A DNA stretch of 64,000 bases, from contig NZ_JFZG01000024.1 of NCBI RefSeq assembly GCF_000607165.1, forward strand, positions 806,001 to 870,000, read 5' to 3'. The notes below the pieces were generated by a model. It saw only the letters and a list, made by a program, of their open reading frames with translations. It ran no database searches and was not told where the DNA came from. Position numbers and translations under genes: made by a program. This document shows, in pieces, positions 47,301 to 55,471 of this stretch (within the stretch, counting starts at the first letter, position 1; every line of letters begins with the position of its first letter). Source of the DNA: Ralstonia pickettii (GTDB lineage: Bacteria > Pseudomonadota > Gammaproteobacteria > Burkholderiales > Burkholderiaceae).

Positions 47301-50300
47301 GGGCGGATGTTGCCGTCGGTCAGTGTGGCCACCTTCTCCTGATAGGCGAGGCTCTTGACGGTGCCGGCGGTAGCGATCACGGCCGGGCGGTCTCCGCCGT
47401 GCTGGACGATGGCGCGTGAGGTGACGTCAATCAAATCGATGACGGGCACGTCCACGTTGTCCAGCGCCTTGGGGAAGGCCGTGCACGCTGTGTTGCACGC
47501 CATGGCAACCATGGCGGCCTTCAGGCGCTGCGCCGTCTGCAGGCCGTTGCCCACCAGGCGGATGAGCGCCTCTGGGCTCTTGGGGCCATAGGGCGCGTTG
47601 GCGTGGTCGACCACGATGGCCACTGGGAGGTCTTCGCCCGTTTGCGCCTTGATGGTCGCCAGCATGTTCTTGGCGGCGATCAGCCCGCCGTTGCTGGAAT
47701 CGAATGCGGCAAACGTAAACGGCTCCGCGGGCGTGGCTTCGTCGAAGGTCTTGTCCGTGGGCATGTGGTTCATCGCTTCGCGCAGCAGCACGAGCATGCC
47801 CTGATGCACCTGTGAGGGGAAGCCGTCGACGCTGGCTTCGCGCTTGCGGCTGACACCGTCCACCGCCCCGGCATCCACTGATGCCTTGATGGCTGCGTGC
47901 AGTTCCTCCGGCGTGGTCATGAGGTCCATGCGGCCCATCTGGTGCAGCATGTTGGCCAGGATGGCCTGCGCGCCAAAGTTGGAGTTCCACGCAGTCACGG
48001 GATACTTCACCGGCACGGTCGATGCGAAATCGATCGTGGTGTTATCGGCGAGCGTAACGGGCGGGATATTGCTGCGCAGGCTGCCCATGCCGGCCTCGTT
48101 ACCGCCGTCGCCCACCCCCACCGTGACAATCCCCGTGCGCTTGTTGGCCTCAAGCACGATCTGATCCTTCGGGGCATTCACTTCCGTCACGGAGATGCCG
48201 CGCATGTTGAGGTAATCGCCGTCGGCATTGCGGGCCGGCAGTTCAATGGCGACGACTGCGTCGGGCTGCACGCGGTCAAGCAGTTCGTTCGCGGCATCGT
48301 GAGCGGGCTGCCCGCGCTTGGCATCGAACGGCTCCAGCTTGACGAGATGCCCGCCATCGAGGCTCGCCAGCACGGACTGCACGACCGGCATGTTGGCCGA
48401 ATCGGTGGCGATGGTCATGTCCCGGCCGGCCAGCGCGAGCTTGGCTGCCATTTCAGCGGTGCCGACGGGGCCGTCCGTTTCCGGCAGGGCGCGGCCCGAG
48501 ACCGGATCTCGCCCGACGGTGAAGCCCGTCACCAGCAGAATGCGCTGGGTGTCTTGCAGCGCGGCGGCGGCGTCTTCCGTGCCGCCCTTGACGAAGAACT
48601 TGCGGATGCCGCGATCCACGAAAAGCGCCTGGATGCGGTCCACCGGCGACATGATGCGATCCGCCGTGCGGCCGAATACCGACGACTTGCCGCGGTAGAG
48701 CTGCATGCGCTGGCGCCAGCTCATGCGCACGGGGTCTTTGATGTTGGCGGTGTCGTGCGCGAACTCAGCCTTGCTGAGGATGAGCTGCCGCTGCTGGTCG
48801 CTCATCTCGGCAAGCTTGGCGGCCAGCCTGCGCACGCCAATGCCGCGCGGGTGGCGGCCATTGGTGGTGCCGTCGGTGCGGTAGTTCTCTGCATCGAGCA
48901 GTAGATCGGCATGCTGCGACAGCGCATTCTGCGTGCCGGCGTCCAGAGCCTTTTGCGTGTCGGTAAAGCTCGTCAGCGTGATTTCCGGGTTGGCGAGGTC
49001 GTCCAGGGCGCCCGGCAGCGGCCGCGAGGGGCGTGCAGGCCCCGGGTTGGTCGGGTTGCTTTCGTCGCCCGGTGTGCCTGTTTTGCCCGGTTCAGTGATA
49101 GGGTCGCCGGCGGTTTTGGGCTTGCCTGTGACCGGGTCGATCGGGTCGGTGCCGGCAGGCTCCGTGGTCTTGCCGCCGGCTTGCGTGATCACTGGCTCGG
49201 TGGTCGGATCGGTGGTTGGTCGGCCCGCAGTGGCTGGGTCATTGGCGGCCACCGTGGTGGGTTCGGGCGCCATCTCGGTGGGCTTGTAGCGACCGGCGTT
49301 GTTCTTCAGTGCGTTGAGCAGGCCGACGCGTTCGGTGCCTTGTGACAGCCCAACGCGTTCGAGCATGCGCGTTGCACCCACCTGCCCGAGGCCGAGACCC
49401 AGGAACATGATGGATTCGGCCTTCTGCTCGCCTGACATCCGGTCGCCGTACATCAGCAGGTCCTTGACCTGCGCGCCCGTCATGATCATGCCGCCGCCGC
49501 CAGCCACGAGGTCCGACGCCGAGCGCGTGATCTTGAAGAGCCTCGATGCATTGGCCACGTCCGATACGGCGACCAGGCCCTTGCCCGCAAGGCTGTACTC
49601 GCCTGCAGCAGAGGTGACGATGGCCAGCCAGTCATTCGTCGCTTCGGGGTTCAGCGGCGACCACGAGCGGCCGTGATCCGCCAGTGTGTCGAGGTGATCG
49701 ATCGATTCGCCCACGATCCAGCCTGTGCCGACCGCAACCAAGGCCCCCCCAATGGGTGCCGCGCCGCCAAACGTGCCGACTGACAGGATCACGCCGCCCA
49801 CCGCCGTGGCTACACCGGCCACGATGTCGACAACGTGCCGGATCTTCTGCCCCGTCGTGGTGATATGTGCACTGAAGTGATCGACGTCCGGAATGCCGTT
49901 GCTGTCGAGCGAGACCGTGCCAGCCAGGTTCTTCGGCACGTAGATCGTGCCGCCGTCGGACAAGGCGTTGTTGTGGCGGTAATCATCAAGGCTGCTGTAG
50001 TCCCAACCACGATCGTCGATGTAGTGCGGCTTACCCCCATTCTTGTCGGCCACTTCGAACAACGCCGTCGGCATCACGCCCGCGCTCGTGTCCACGTAGG
50101 CGATGGGAATGGCCTTCACGGTCGGGTTGTCCCCGCCCGCCTCGTGGATCGTCTTGTTGACCTCGTTGATGACCTTGGTGCTGTTGCCGCCGGTGAACCA
50201 CGCGGTGCCGGTGGCGCCGCTGCTCTGCGCGCCGGCGTTGTCGGCCTGGATCATCAGCGCGCCGCCGATGTAGTTCTTGAGCTGCGTGTCGGAATCGGGG

Positions 50301-52081
50301 CCGGTGAAGGTCTGCGCCTTGTCGTTGTAAAGCGGCGTGCCCTTGCCAAAGGTGGTCTTGGACATCTGCCCGAAGATGTTCTTCAGCCCCGCATTCTGGT
50401 CGGACTGGAACGTCTTGTAGTCGGCCTCTGCCTGCTTTTGCTGGACCTTCTCGTTGCCGCGGTCGAAGGCGCGTTGCAGCATGTCGACGTTGGGCAAGTC
50501 CTTGCCGTGCTGCTGGATGAGCGCATCGGTGACGGTGGCGCCGTTGCCGTCGCCCACGGCGTTCTGCACCGGCACCCACGACGGCATGCTCCCACCCGAG
50601 CCGGAGGTCTGCATGCTGTAGAGGAACGATTTGGCATTGGAGTTGGTGGTCAGCCAGTTGGCAACCTGCTGGGCGTGGTCGGTGCTCGACTGGTCGCTGG
50701 CAAAGCGCGGTGAATCGGCCACGGCAGCCGTCAGACTCAAGCCGCCATAAAAGTCCGAGCCATGGGGCACGAGTCCAGACGTGTCGGCGCCGGCGTTGCT
50801 CTGGAACCAGTGGCCGTTGTCGTTGAAGCGATCTTCTACGGTTGTCAGCAGGTTGTTTGCCACCTCGGGCGGTGCCACCGTGGCGAGGTCCTTCATCCAT
50901 TTGCCGACAGCGTCGTATTTGACCGTGCTGTCGGCCATCTTGCGATTGGCGTCCGGGTCGTCGGGGTTGTACTTGTAGACCTGGGTGAGGTCGCTGATCT
51001 GCTTGTTGAAGTAGTCGCTGTGCGCGTTGAAGAAGGGCGCGCCGGCCACCTGGTACAGATGGTCGCGCGCGTCGGGGTCGGCACTGGTGACCGACACGTC
51101 GTTCATGTTGGTCGACAGGATCTTCAGCGCGCCCTGGGCATCGCCCGCCTTCATCTTGGCCGCGACCTGATCCTTGGTGTAGTTCACGCGCACGTCGTAG
51201 CTGGCTGCGCCGATCTGCTCGTAGATCTGCTCGGCGTTCTTGTCATTGGCGTGCGGCCGCGCAAGCTGCACACACGCAAACTGCACCGGGTCGTTGGTGG
51301 CGAGCGCCTTGTCCTGTGCCGATAGCGTGGGGTCGTTCGGGTTGATGTGGTTGATCTGGTACTGGATCGCATCGGCCGTGGCGATGTTCCTGGCAAGGGC
51401 GAGGCTGCCGTCGTCCCAATCAGGGTGGGCGTTTGCCAGCGCATCGGTGGCATCGTTGGCGGCCTTCAGGTTGTCGCCGGAGCCGAAGTTCTCGTACGTG
51501 GAAAGCTCGCCGCCAATGGCGGTTTTGAAATCCTGGATGGCCTTGTCCAGGTTGGCCTGCGTCGTGTTGATCGAGTCCTGCTTGTCTTCAGCAATGGTCC
51601 GGTTCGTGACCTTGATGTCTTGCGCGTCCTGCAGCTTGTCCTGGGCATCAAGCACGCCGTCGCGCGCTTCCGATGCGGTGCGCTGGCTCGGGTCTTGCTT
51701 CTCCACCGCGTCTTTTGCGTCGTCGACGATCTTGTCCAGCCATTTGGCATCGGGATCGCGTTTCTTGATGGCGTCCGCTGCGTCTTCGATGGCTTTCTTC
51801 TCGCCGCCGCCGGGCGCTTCGTCGGCCTGCCGGCGCAACTCGTTCTGCACCGAGTTGATGACGTCCGAAAGCGGCTTGTCGAGCTTGGCCTGCGCGGCCG
51901 TGGAGTCGTCGCCGTTGTTGATGTAGTCGTTGACCGCCGTGTTGGCTGTCTGGATGGCCGCGTCGGTCTTGGTTTTGGCGTCGGCGGCGGCTTGTTTCTG
52001 CTCGGGGGTGGGCGGAGGCGGCGGAGGGGGCGGCGGACGGTAGTAGACGATGCGGCCGTTGATCTCGTCGATGGCAGGCAT
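44381..52081 (-). CDS. Giant putative type III effector with D-glutamate cyclase-like, glutamate racemase and LysM-like domains
   Basis: A 2566-residue protein, start fixed by GGAGGAC before the ATG at 52081. Order of parts: a run of nine Pro (about 15-23); a long helical region; a DUF4781-like region with hydrophobic helices near 750-797; a Thr/Pro linker (about 940-1030); a D-glutamate cyclase-like domain (about 1165-1395) with GDGGNEAGMG at 1324; a glutamate racemase domain with DSSNGG (Asp1461), catalytic cysteines Cys1529 (ACNTA) and Cys1644 (CTHYP) and ATAGTVKS; a second cyclase-like copy (about 1770-2005) with GVGSRGHEAGMG; a second Pro/Gly linker (about 2040-2115); hydrophobic segments; and a LysM-like end (GPGDTLWQLS). 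No signal peptide is seen. It is convergent with sctU and divergent from a LysR gene. I infer that it is secreted by the adjacent system and acts on glutamate; the secretion itself is not shown by sequence. Confidence 0.75.
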   Translation of the reverse strand: MPAIDEINGRIVYYRPPPPPPPPPTPEQKQAAADAKTKTDAAIQTANTAVNDYINNGDDSTAAQAKLDKPLSDVINSVQNELRRQADEAPGGGEKKAIEDAADAIKKRDPDAKWLDKIVDDAKDAVEKQDPSQRTASEARDGVLDAQDKLQDAQDIKVTNRTIAEDKQDSINTTQANLDKAIQDFKTAIGGELSTYENFGSGDNLKAANDATDALANAHPDWDDGSLALARNIATADAIQYQINHINPNDPTLSAQDKALATNDPVQFACVQLARPHANDKNAEQIYEQIGAASYDVRVNYTKDQVAAKMKAGDAQGALKILSTNMNDVSVTSADPDARDHLYQVAGAPFFNAHSDYFNKQISDLTQVYKYNPDDPDANRKMADSTVKYDAVGKWMKDLATVAPPEVANNLLTTVEDRFNDNGHWFQSNAGADTSGLVPHGSDFYGGLSLTAAVADSPRFASDQSSTDHAQQVANWLTTNSNAKSFLYSMQTSGSGGSMPSWVPVQNAVGDGNGATVTDALIQQHGKDLPNVDMLQRAFDRGNEKVQQKQAEADYKTFQSDQNAGLKNIFGQMSKTTFGKGTPLYNDKAQTFTGPDSDTQLKNYIGGALMIQADNAGAQSSGATGTAWFTGGNSTKVINEVNKTIHEAGGDNPTVKAIPIAYVDTSAGVMPTALFEVADKNGGKPHYIDDRGWDYSSLDDYRHNNALSDGGTIYVPKNLAGTVSLDSNGIPDVDHFSAHITTTGQKIRHVVDIVAGVATAVGGVILSVGTFGGAAPIGGALVAVGTGWIVGESIDHLDTLADHGRSWSPLNPEATNDWLAIVTSAAGEYSLAGKGLVAVSDVANASRLFKITRSASDLVAGGGGMIMTGAQVKDLLMYGDRMSGEQKAESIMFLGLGLGQVGATRMLERVGLSQGTERVGLLNALKNNAGRYKPTEMAPEPTTVAANDPATAGRPTTDPTTEPVITQAGGKTTEPAGTDPIDPVTGKPKTAGDPITEPGKTGTPGDESNPTNPGPARPSRPLPGALDDLANPEITLTSFTDTQKALDAGTQNALSQHADLLLDAENYRTDGTTNGRHPRGIGVRRLAAKLAEMSDQQRQLILSKAEFAHDTANIKDPVRMSWRQRMQLYRGKSSVFGRTADRIMSPVDRIQALFVDRGIRKFFVKGGTEDAAAALQDTQRILLVTGFTVGRDPVSGRALPETDGPVGTAEMAAKLALAGRDMTIATDSANMPVVQSVLASLDGGHLVKLEPFDAKRGQPAHDAANELLDRVQPDAVVAIELPARNADGDYLNMRGISVTEVNAPKDQIVLEANKRTGIVTVGVGDGGNEAGMGSLRSNIPPVTLADNTTIDFASTVPVKYPVTAWNSNFGAQAILANMLHQMGRMDLMTTPEELHAAIKASVDAGAVDGVSRKREASVDGFPSQVHQGMLVLLREAMNHMPTDKTFDEATPAEPFTFAAFDSSNGGLIAAKNMLATIKAQTGEDLPVAIVVDHANAPYGPKSPEALIRLVGNGLQTAQRLKAAMVAMACNTACTAFPKALDNVDVPVIDLIDVTSRAIVQHGGDRPAVIATAGTVKSLAYQEKVATLTDGNIRPQAVAAHKFADFVNDLKHKIDDPTVKKELQEASDLYVSELDPTTTSLWLCCTHYPAMKDFLVTSLQKRGMDIPVVDPMQYQAKAVLDAIGQQEWKVPSAAYSSDPYVVTSGKTGPVSESAQNLMDLPDVPVQRVRRFGPGRTLDSVIPSNPRLEPSPITNAVQALFTGDSARIENPLGIDQAAAALQNSNRILVLAGARNAHGAVDTDGVAGAAVFGHDMQAAGKHVVYVVPHEAVPALDAALQARGAAVNDYSIVPFDATHGESARAAAQELFNGTNGEAPDTVVSINVHGRNSENRYVDQNGNDVTDQTVPLDEVAIAGWKTDGVTTIGVGSRGHEAGMGNTRRTAPQVTLPDGTVVDPRSVVPADHYVSASNSNWGAHGLAASVLEAAGRTDLLTTHQQHMDALNATASAGAVDGATGQATGTVGGHDSNTYQTVVQMINLAAGKKPDVPPPSTASATGPKGPGGPRPDNAAPSPQPTGSKTTEPTAPAIKTSEAGDDGNGTPPTGPDRAANAGEPKRKPWIRWIFAGSLTGAFSTAASSATLTGSAATHAVFDPSVTSPLSFMYRGGIAALRANKTRAVSDQVGKLGTEDSDSALAWLKTNMSDHGHRWGVTKGDRQTIADAVARFQDNPDALTAALSKVDDPKAKDDPDVQALLALKGAPGKLLSPKSPVGRANDTLQLLTLALNNGNTAYWFAMHGAHLNTPSFWSNALFLSANLALSSRNFAGRLGATFNDKATNASPWLNRAQAFTMSLYTVGSVPLAMNDALMHTNSPAMGATKAALDLAFGAGALRIAGDLMPRVGQRLPSNAMLPGGVILGVAAVTRFGIELFAPNQAAKPAVAQVQANGNGQDQNNQPIAAFPLPDMQDVSGDLLRANAPHALPSIGPAKSPQYAIVGPGDTLWQLSATDAAKLLGTTGPASDARTAAALDKLAPMNSQFDWAALDGNPYTQGATGQDPDLVVPGDIVRIG

Positions 52082-52395
52082 GGTGTCCTCCAGCTTCGCC
52101 CCATGCGGGGTGGGCCTGATTGAAAGCAATCGGGTGATAAGGGCATTCTGGACGCCGGTTGCCAGCACAGCTATTGGCGAATTACGTAGTGCGGCGCGGG
52201 TGTGGGCGCGGCCGCTTTTGTAGAAACTACGAGGTTCCGTAGCGGTTTTGGCGGGGCTCTGGTAAAAACTGCCGAACAGGCGTGCGTGAGCGTGCGCCGC
52301 AGCACGAAAATCCGTAACCTGAGCGCGCTGCATGGGCCGGTGGCGCAGCGGGTGCGCCGCAAGCAGGCCGCATACAACAACACGAGGGGCAGGGC
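52082..52395. promoter_or_regulatory. Divergent control region between effector and lysR (314 bases)
   Basis: No gene is seen. GTAGAAACTAC (52220-52230) is a short dyad that runs into ACTACGAGGTTCC (52226-52238). The latter matches ACTACGAGTTTC upstream of luxR at eleven of twelve bases, in the same direction relative to the minus-strand gene. TACGTAG lies at 52183-52189. LysR regulators usually bind the region between themselves and a divergent target, so both LysR and LuxR control are plausible here. Confidence 0.45.
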
Positions 52396-53340
52396 ATGAA
52401 CCTACGTTTCCTGGAAACCTTTGTCTGGGTGGCGCGGCTGCGCAGTTTTCGTCTCACCGCAGACAAACTGTTCACCACGCAGGCGTCCATTTCGGCGCGC
52501 ATTGCCGCGCTGGAAGAAGAGCTGGGCGTGCGCCTGTTTGACCGCGACACACGCGGCGTGCAACTCACGCCCGATGGCCACAAGGTGCTGGAATATGCCG
52601 ACCGCATGGTGAGCACGCTGCACCAGTTGCAGGCAGCCGTGGCACAACGCCCGGGCTTTGAAGGGCGCGTGCGGGTGGGGGCGATGGACAGCGTCATCCA
52701 CACTTGGCTCTCGCCGCTCATCGCGCGCACGGCGGAGATGTTTCCTGCGCTGGAAATCGAACTCGTGGCCGACAGCGCGATGCACCTCGTCGAGCATTTG
52801 CAGAAGGGCGCGCTCGACATTGCTTTCCAGACCGATCTGCTGCGTGCCGAAAGTGTGCGCAACGTGCAGCTCGCGCAGTACCCGATCCACTGGGTGGTGG
52901 CCACCAACTCCCGGCTGGCGCACCCGTATGGCAGTCTGGGTGAACTGGCGCGCGAACGGCTCATCACCTTCGTGCGCAACTCGCGGCCGCATCAGGACAT
53001 GCTCAACCTGCTGCACCTGAGCGGGGTGGAGTCACCGCGCGTGAACTGCGTCAATTCGGTGGCCGCCATGACGCGCCTGGTGGGCGATGGCTTTGGCGTG
53101 GGCGCGTTGCCCACCGTGCTGGTGCGCGACCGCATTGAGAGCGGCGCATTGACGGTGCTGGAAGTGGAACCGGCGTTGCCCGCGCTGCCGATCATCGCGT
53201 CATGGCGCGCGGGAGCGGGGCTGGAGGTGCACGAAGCCATTGTTGGCCTGGCACGCACGATGGCGCGGGAATTCTGCCTGTCGGTCGGCCCGCGCTATGC
53301 CATTGCCGAAGAAGTCGAGCGCAACACGGAAGCCGCCTAA
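52396..53340 (+). CDS. LysR family regulator
   Basis: A 314-residue regulator. The N-terminal winged helix shows LRFLETFVWVARLRSFRLTA and TTQASISARIAALEEELG, typical of the LysR family, and the C-terminal 220 residues form the periplasmic-binding-like ligand domain (GRVRVGAMDSVIH onward). It resembles LysR members that control amino-acid catabolism, though I cannot name its ligand. It is divergent from the giant effector gene and convergent with the glutaminase gene. The stop lies in a nine-base tandem repeat. Confidence 0.88.
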   Translation: MNLRFLETFVWVARLRSFRLTADKLFTTQASISARIAALEEELGVRLFDRDTRGVQLTPDGHKVLEYADRMVSTLHQLQAAVAQRPGFEGRVRVGAMDSVIHTWLSPLIARTAEMFPALEIELVADSAMHLVEHLQKGALDIAFQTDLLRAESVRNVQLAQYPIHWVVATNSRLAHPYGSLGELARERLITFVRNSRPHQDMLNLLHLSGVESPRVNCVNSVAAMTRLVGDGFGVGALPTVLVRDRIESGALTVLEVEPALPALPIIASWRAGAGLEVHEAIVGLARTMAREFCLSVGPRYAIAEEVERNTEAA

Positions 53341-53370
53341 GCCGCCTAAGCCGCCTAGGCCGCCCAGGCC
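53332..53370 (+). repeat. Nine-base tandem repeat across the lysR stop codon, followed by a hairpin
   Basis: GCCGCCTAA occurs at 53332 and 53341, then GCCGCCTAG at 53350 and GCCGCCCAG at 53359. Each of the first three copies carries an in-frame stop. A CCACGG/CCGTGG hairpin follows (53369-53387) without a T run. Confidence 0.8.
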
Positions 53371-53395
53371 ACGGAAGCGTGCCGTGGTGGCAGGG

Positions 53396-54310
53396 TTAGA
53401 AGATCGAGCGGCCGGTCAGCGTCGTCAGCCATTCCAGCGCCTGCAGGCCGGCCAGCGAGTTGCCGCTGACGTCCAGCCCCGGAGACCACACGCACACGCC
53501 AAACTCGCCGGGCAGCACGGCGACGATGCCGCCGCCCACGCCGCTCTTGGCGGGCAGCCCCACGCGATAGACGAAGTCGCCCGCCGCGTCGTAGGTACCG
53601 CAGGTCAGCATCAGTGCAGAGAGGCGCTTGGCGGGGCTGGCATCGACGATGCGCTCACCGCTCCACGGCACGACGCCGCCGTTGGCGAGAAACAGCACCG
53701 CGCGGGCGAGGTCGGTGCAGTCCATCTCGATGGCGCACTGGCGGCAGTACGCATCGATGACGGTTTCCACCGGCATGTGCAGGTTGCCGAAGCTCTTCAT
53801 GAAGTGAGCCATCGCGCGATTGCGGTCGGCATGGGCCAGTTCGGATTCGGCCACCCGCCGCACATAGTCGATGCGCGGGTTGTCGACCAGCCGCCGCATG
53901 AATTGCACCAGTGCGGTTTCAGCCTGCACGAAGCGGCGGCACAACACGTCGGTCACGACCAGCGCACCGGCATTGATGAACGGGTTGCGCGGGATGCCGC
54001 TCTCGTATTCGAGCTGCACCAGCGAGTTGAAAGCATTGCCGGAGGGTTCGCGGCCGACGCGTTGCCAGAGCGTTTCGCCTTCGAGTTGGAAGGCCAGCGT
54101 GCAGGCAAACAGCTTGGAGACACTCTGGATCGAGAACGGCGCATCCGCCTTGCCCACCGTGTAGACATCACCGCCCAGCGTGACGATGGCCATGCCGAAA
54201 TCCGCCGCATTGGCGCCGGCCAGCTCGGGGATGTAATCGGCAACCCGCCCCTGGCCGAGGTACGGCTGGATGTCGCGGTGGATGGTGTCCAGGATCGCTT
54301 GGTAGTCCAT
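53396..54310 (-). CDS. glsA: Glutaminase
   Basis: A 304-residue cytoplasmic glutaminase, the usual length for the family. It hydrolyses L-glutamine to L-glutamate and ammonia. The beta-lactamase-like active site is visible as Ser63-Val-Ser-Lys66 in SIQSVSKLF, with further conserved stretches [31 protein letters not shown] and [14 protein letters not shown]. The ATG at 54310 gives the normal N-terminus. It is divergent from the UPF0317 gene with 169 bases between starts. Its product, L-glutamate, is the substrate class of the racemase domain in the neighbouring effector. Confidence 0.93.
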   Translation of the reverse strand: MDYQAILDTIHRDIQPYLGQGRVADYIPELAGANAADFGMAIVTLGGDVYTVGKADAPFSIQSVSKLFACTLAFQLEGETLWQRVGREPSGNAFNSLVQLEYESGIPRNPFINAGALVVTDVLCRRFVQAETALVQFMRRLVDNPRIDYVRRVAESELAHADRNRAMAHFMKSFGNLHMPVETVIDAYCRQCAIEMDCTDLARAVLFLANGGVVPWSGERIVDASPAKRLSALMLTCGTYDAAGDFVYRVGLPAKSGVGGGIVAVLPGEFGVCVWSPGLDVSGNSLAGLQALEWLTTLTGRSIF

Positions 54311-54479
54311 GTCAGGCGAGGAGCGGCAAACGGTAGGGCGAGGGATTCTACACGCGCGGATGCTGCACCCGCCTCGGCAATCACCTTTTCCTATCGCCTG
54401 CAATCCGAAACTTTCGTTGGACCGCGTTTCATCACGCTTTCACAATTTGCCGCACGAACAACCTTGTGGAAGAGCTTGC

Positions 54480-55343
54480 ATGACGACGGCAGTGGAGATA
54501 GCCCAGGCAAAAAGAATGCCGGAACACCCGGCGCCGATGCCCGTACACACCCGCCCGGGTGCCAGCGTGGCGTACGCAAATCCGTATTCCGCCCGCCTTG
54601 CGGCGCGCTCGGGCGTGCTGCGCGGGCACACCAGCGGCCTGTGCGATGGCTACGTGCAGGCCAATATCGTGATGCTGCGCGATACGTGGGCCAACGAGTT
54701 CCTGCGCTTCTGCCAGCTCAACCCGAAACCGTGCCCGCTGCTGGACGTGACCGAACCCGGCGTGCCCGTGTTCCGCCATCTGGGCCAGGACGTTGACGTG
54801 CGCCGCGACGTGCCGCGCTACCGCGTCTACCGCAACGGCGAACTGGCCGACGAGCCGGCCGACGTTGAAGCGCTGTGGACCGACGACATGGTCGCGTTTG
54901 CCATCGGCTGCTCGTTCTCGTTCGAGCATGCGTTGATGGAAGCGGGCGTGCCGCTGCGCCATATCGCCATGTCGCGCAACGTGGCGATGTATCGCACGTC
55001 GGTCGACACGATCGGCACGTCCCGCCTGGCGGGCAAGCTGGTGGTGTCGATGCGGCCGATGTTGGTGCCCGATGCCATCCGCGCGATCGAGATCACCTCG
55101 CGCATGCCGCGTGCGCACGGCGCGCCGGTGCATTTTGGCGATCCGGCGGCCATCGGCATTGCCGATCTCGCACAGCCCGACTGGGGGGATGCGGTGCCCG
55201 TGCAGCCGGGTGAAGTGCCGGTGTTCTGGGCCTGCGGGGTGACACCCCAGGCGGTGGTGCAACAGGCACGGCCGGAGCTGTGCATCACGCATGCGCCGGG
55301 GCACATGCTGATCACCGACGTGCGCACCGCAGCGCTGACCTGA
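54480..55343 (+). CDS. UPF0317 (YcsI-type) putative hydro-lyase / D-glutamate cyclase N-terminal-like protein
   Basis: A 287-residue protein of the UPF0317/DUF1445 family. Hallmarks are [57 protein letters not shown] and a C-terminal [13 protein letters not shown]. The family is annotated as putative hydro-lyase; the N-terminal domain of human mitochondrial D-glutamate cyclase belongs to it, and Bacillus ycsI lies with 5-oxoprolinase genes. It may thus act in D-glutamate or 5-oxoproline metabolism. The ATG is preceded by GGAAGAG. It is divergent from glsA. Confidence 0.85.
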   Translation: MTTAVEIAQAKRMPEHPAPMPVHTRPGASVAYANPYSARLAARSGVLRGHTSGLCDGYVQANIVMLRDTWANEFLRFCQLNPKPCPLLDVTEPGVPVFRHLGQDVDVRRDVPRYRVYRNGELADEPADVEALWTDDMVAFAIGCSFSFEHALMEAGVPLRHIAMSRNVAMYRTSVDTIGTSRLAGKLVVSMRPMLVPDAIRAIEITSRMPRAHGAPVHFGDPAAIGIADLAQPDWGDAVPVQPGEVPVFWACGVTPQAVVQQARPELCITHAPGHMLITDVRTAALT

Positions 55344-55471
55344 ACACGCAGCTGCAAGACCGAAAGACGGACGGGTATCGGGGTTCCAACTGGCGCACGC
55401 AGAGGCGCTGGGCTATAGCAAGCAATAAGCGATAGATACATCGAGACAGCATCAACAAAGGAGGAAACACC

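Noticed and set aside
53369-53387. Terminator between lysR and glsA
   Set aside because: A six-base hairpin is present, but no T run follows in either direction.
53240-54796. A 518-codon plus-strand open frame
   Set aside because: It covers the glutaminase gene in antisense and the start of the UPF0317 gene in another frame.
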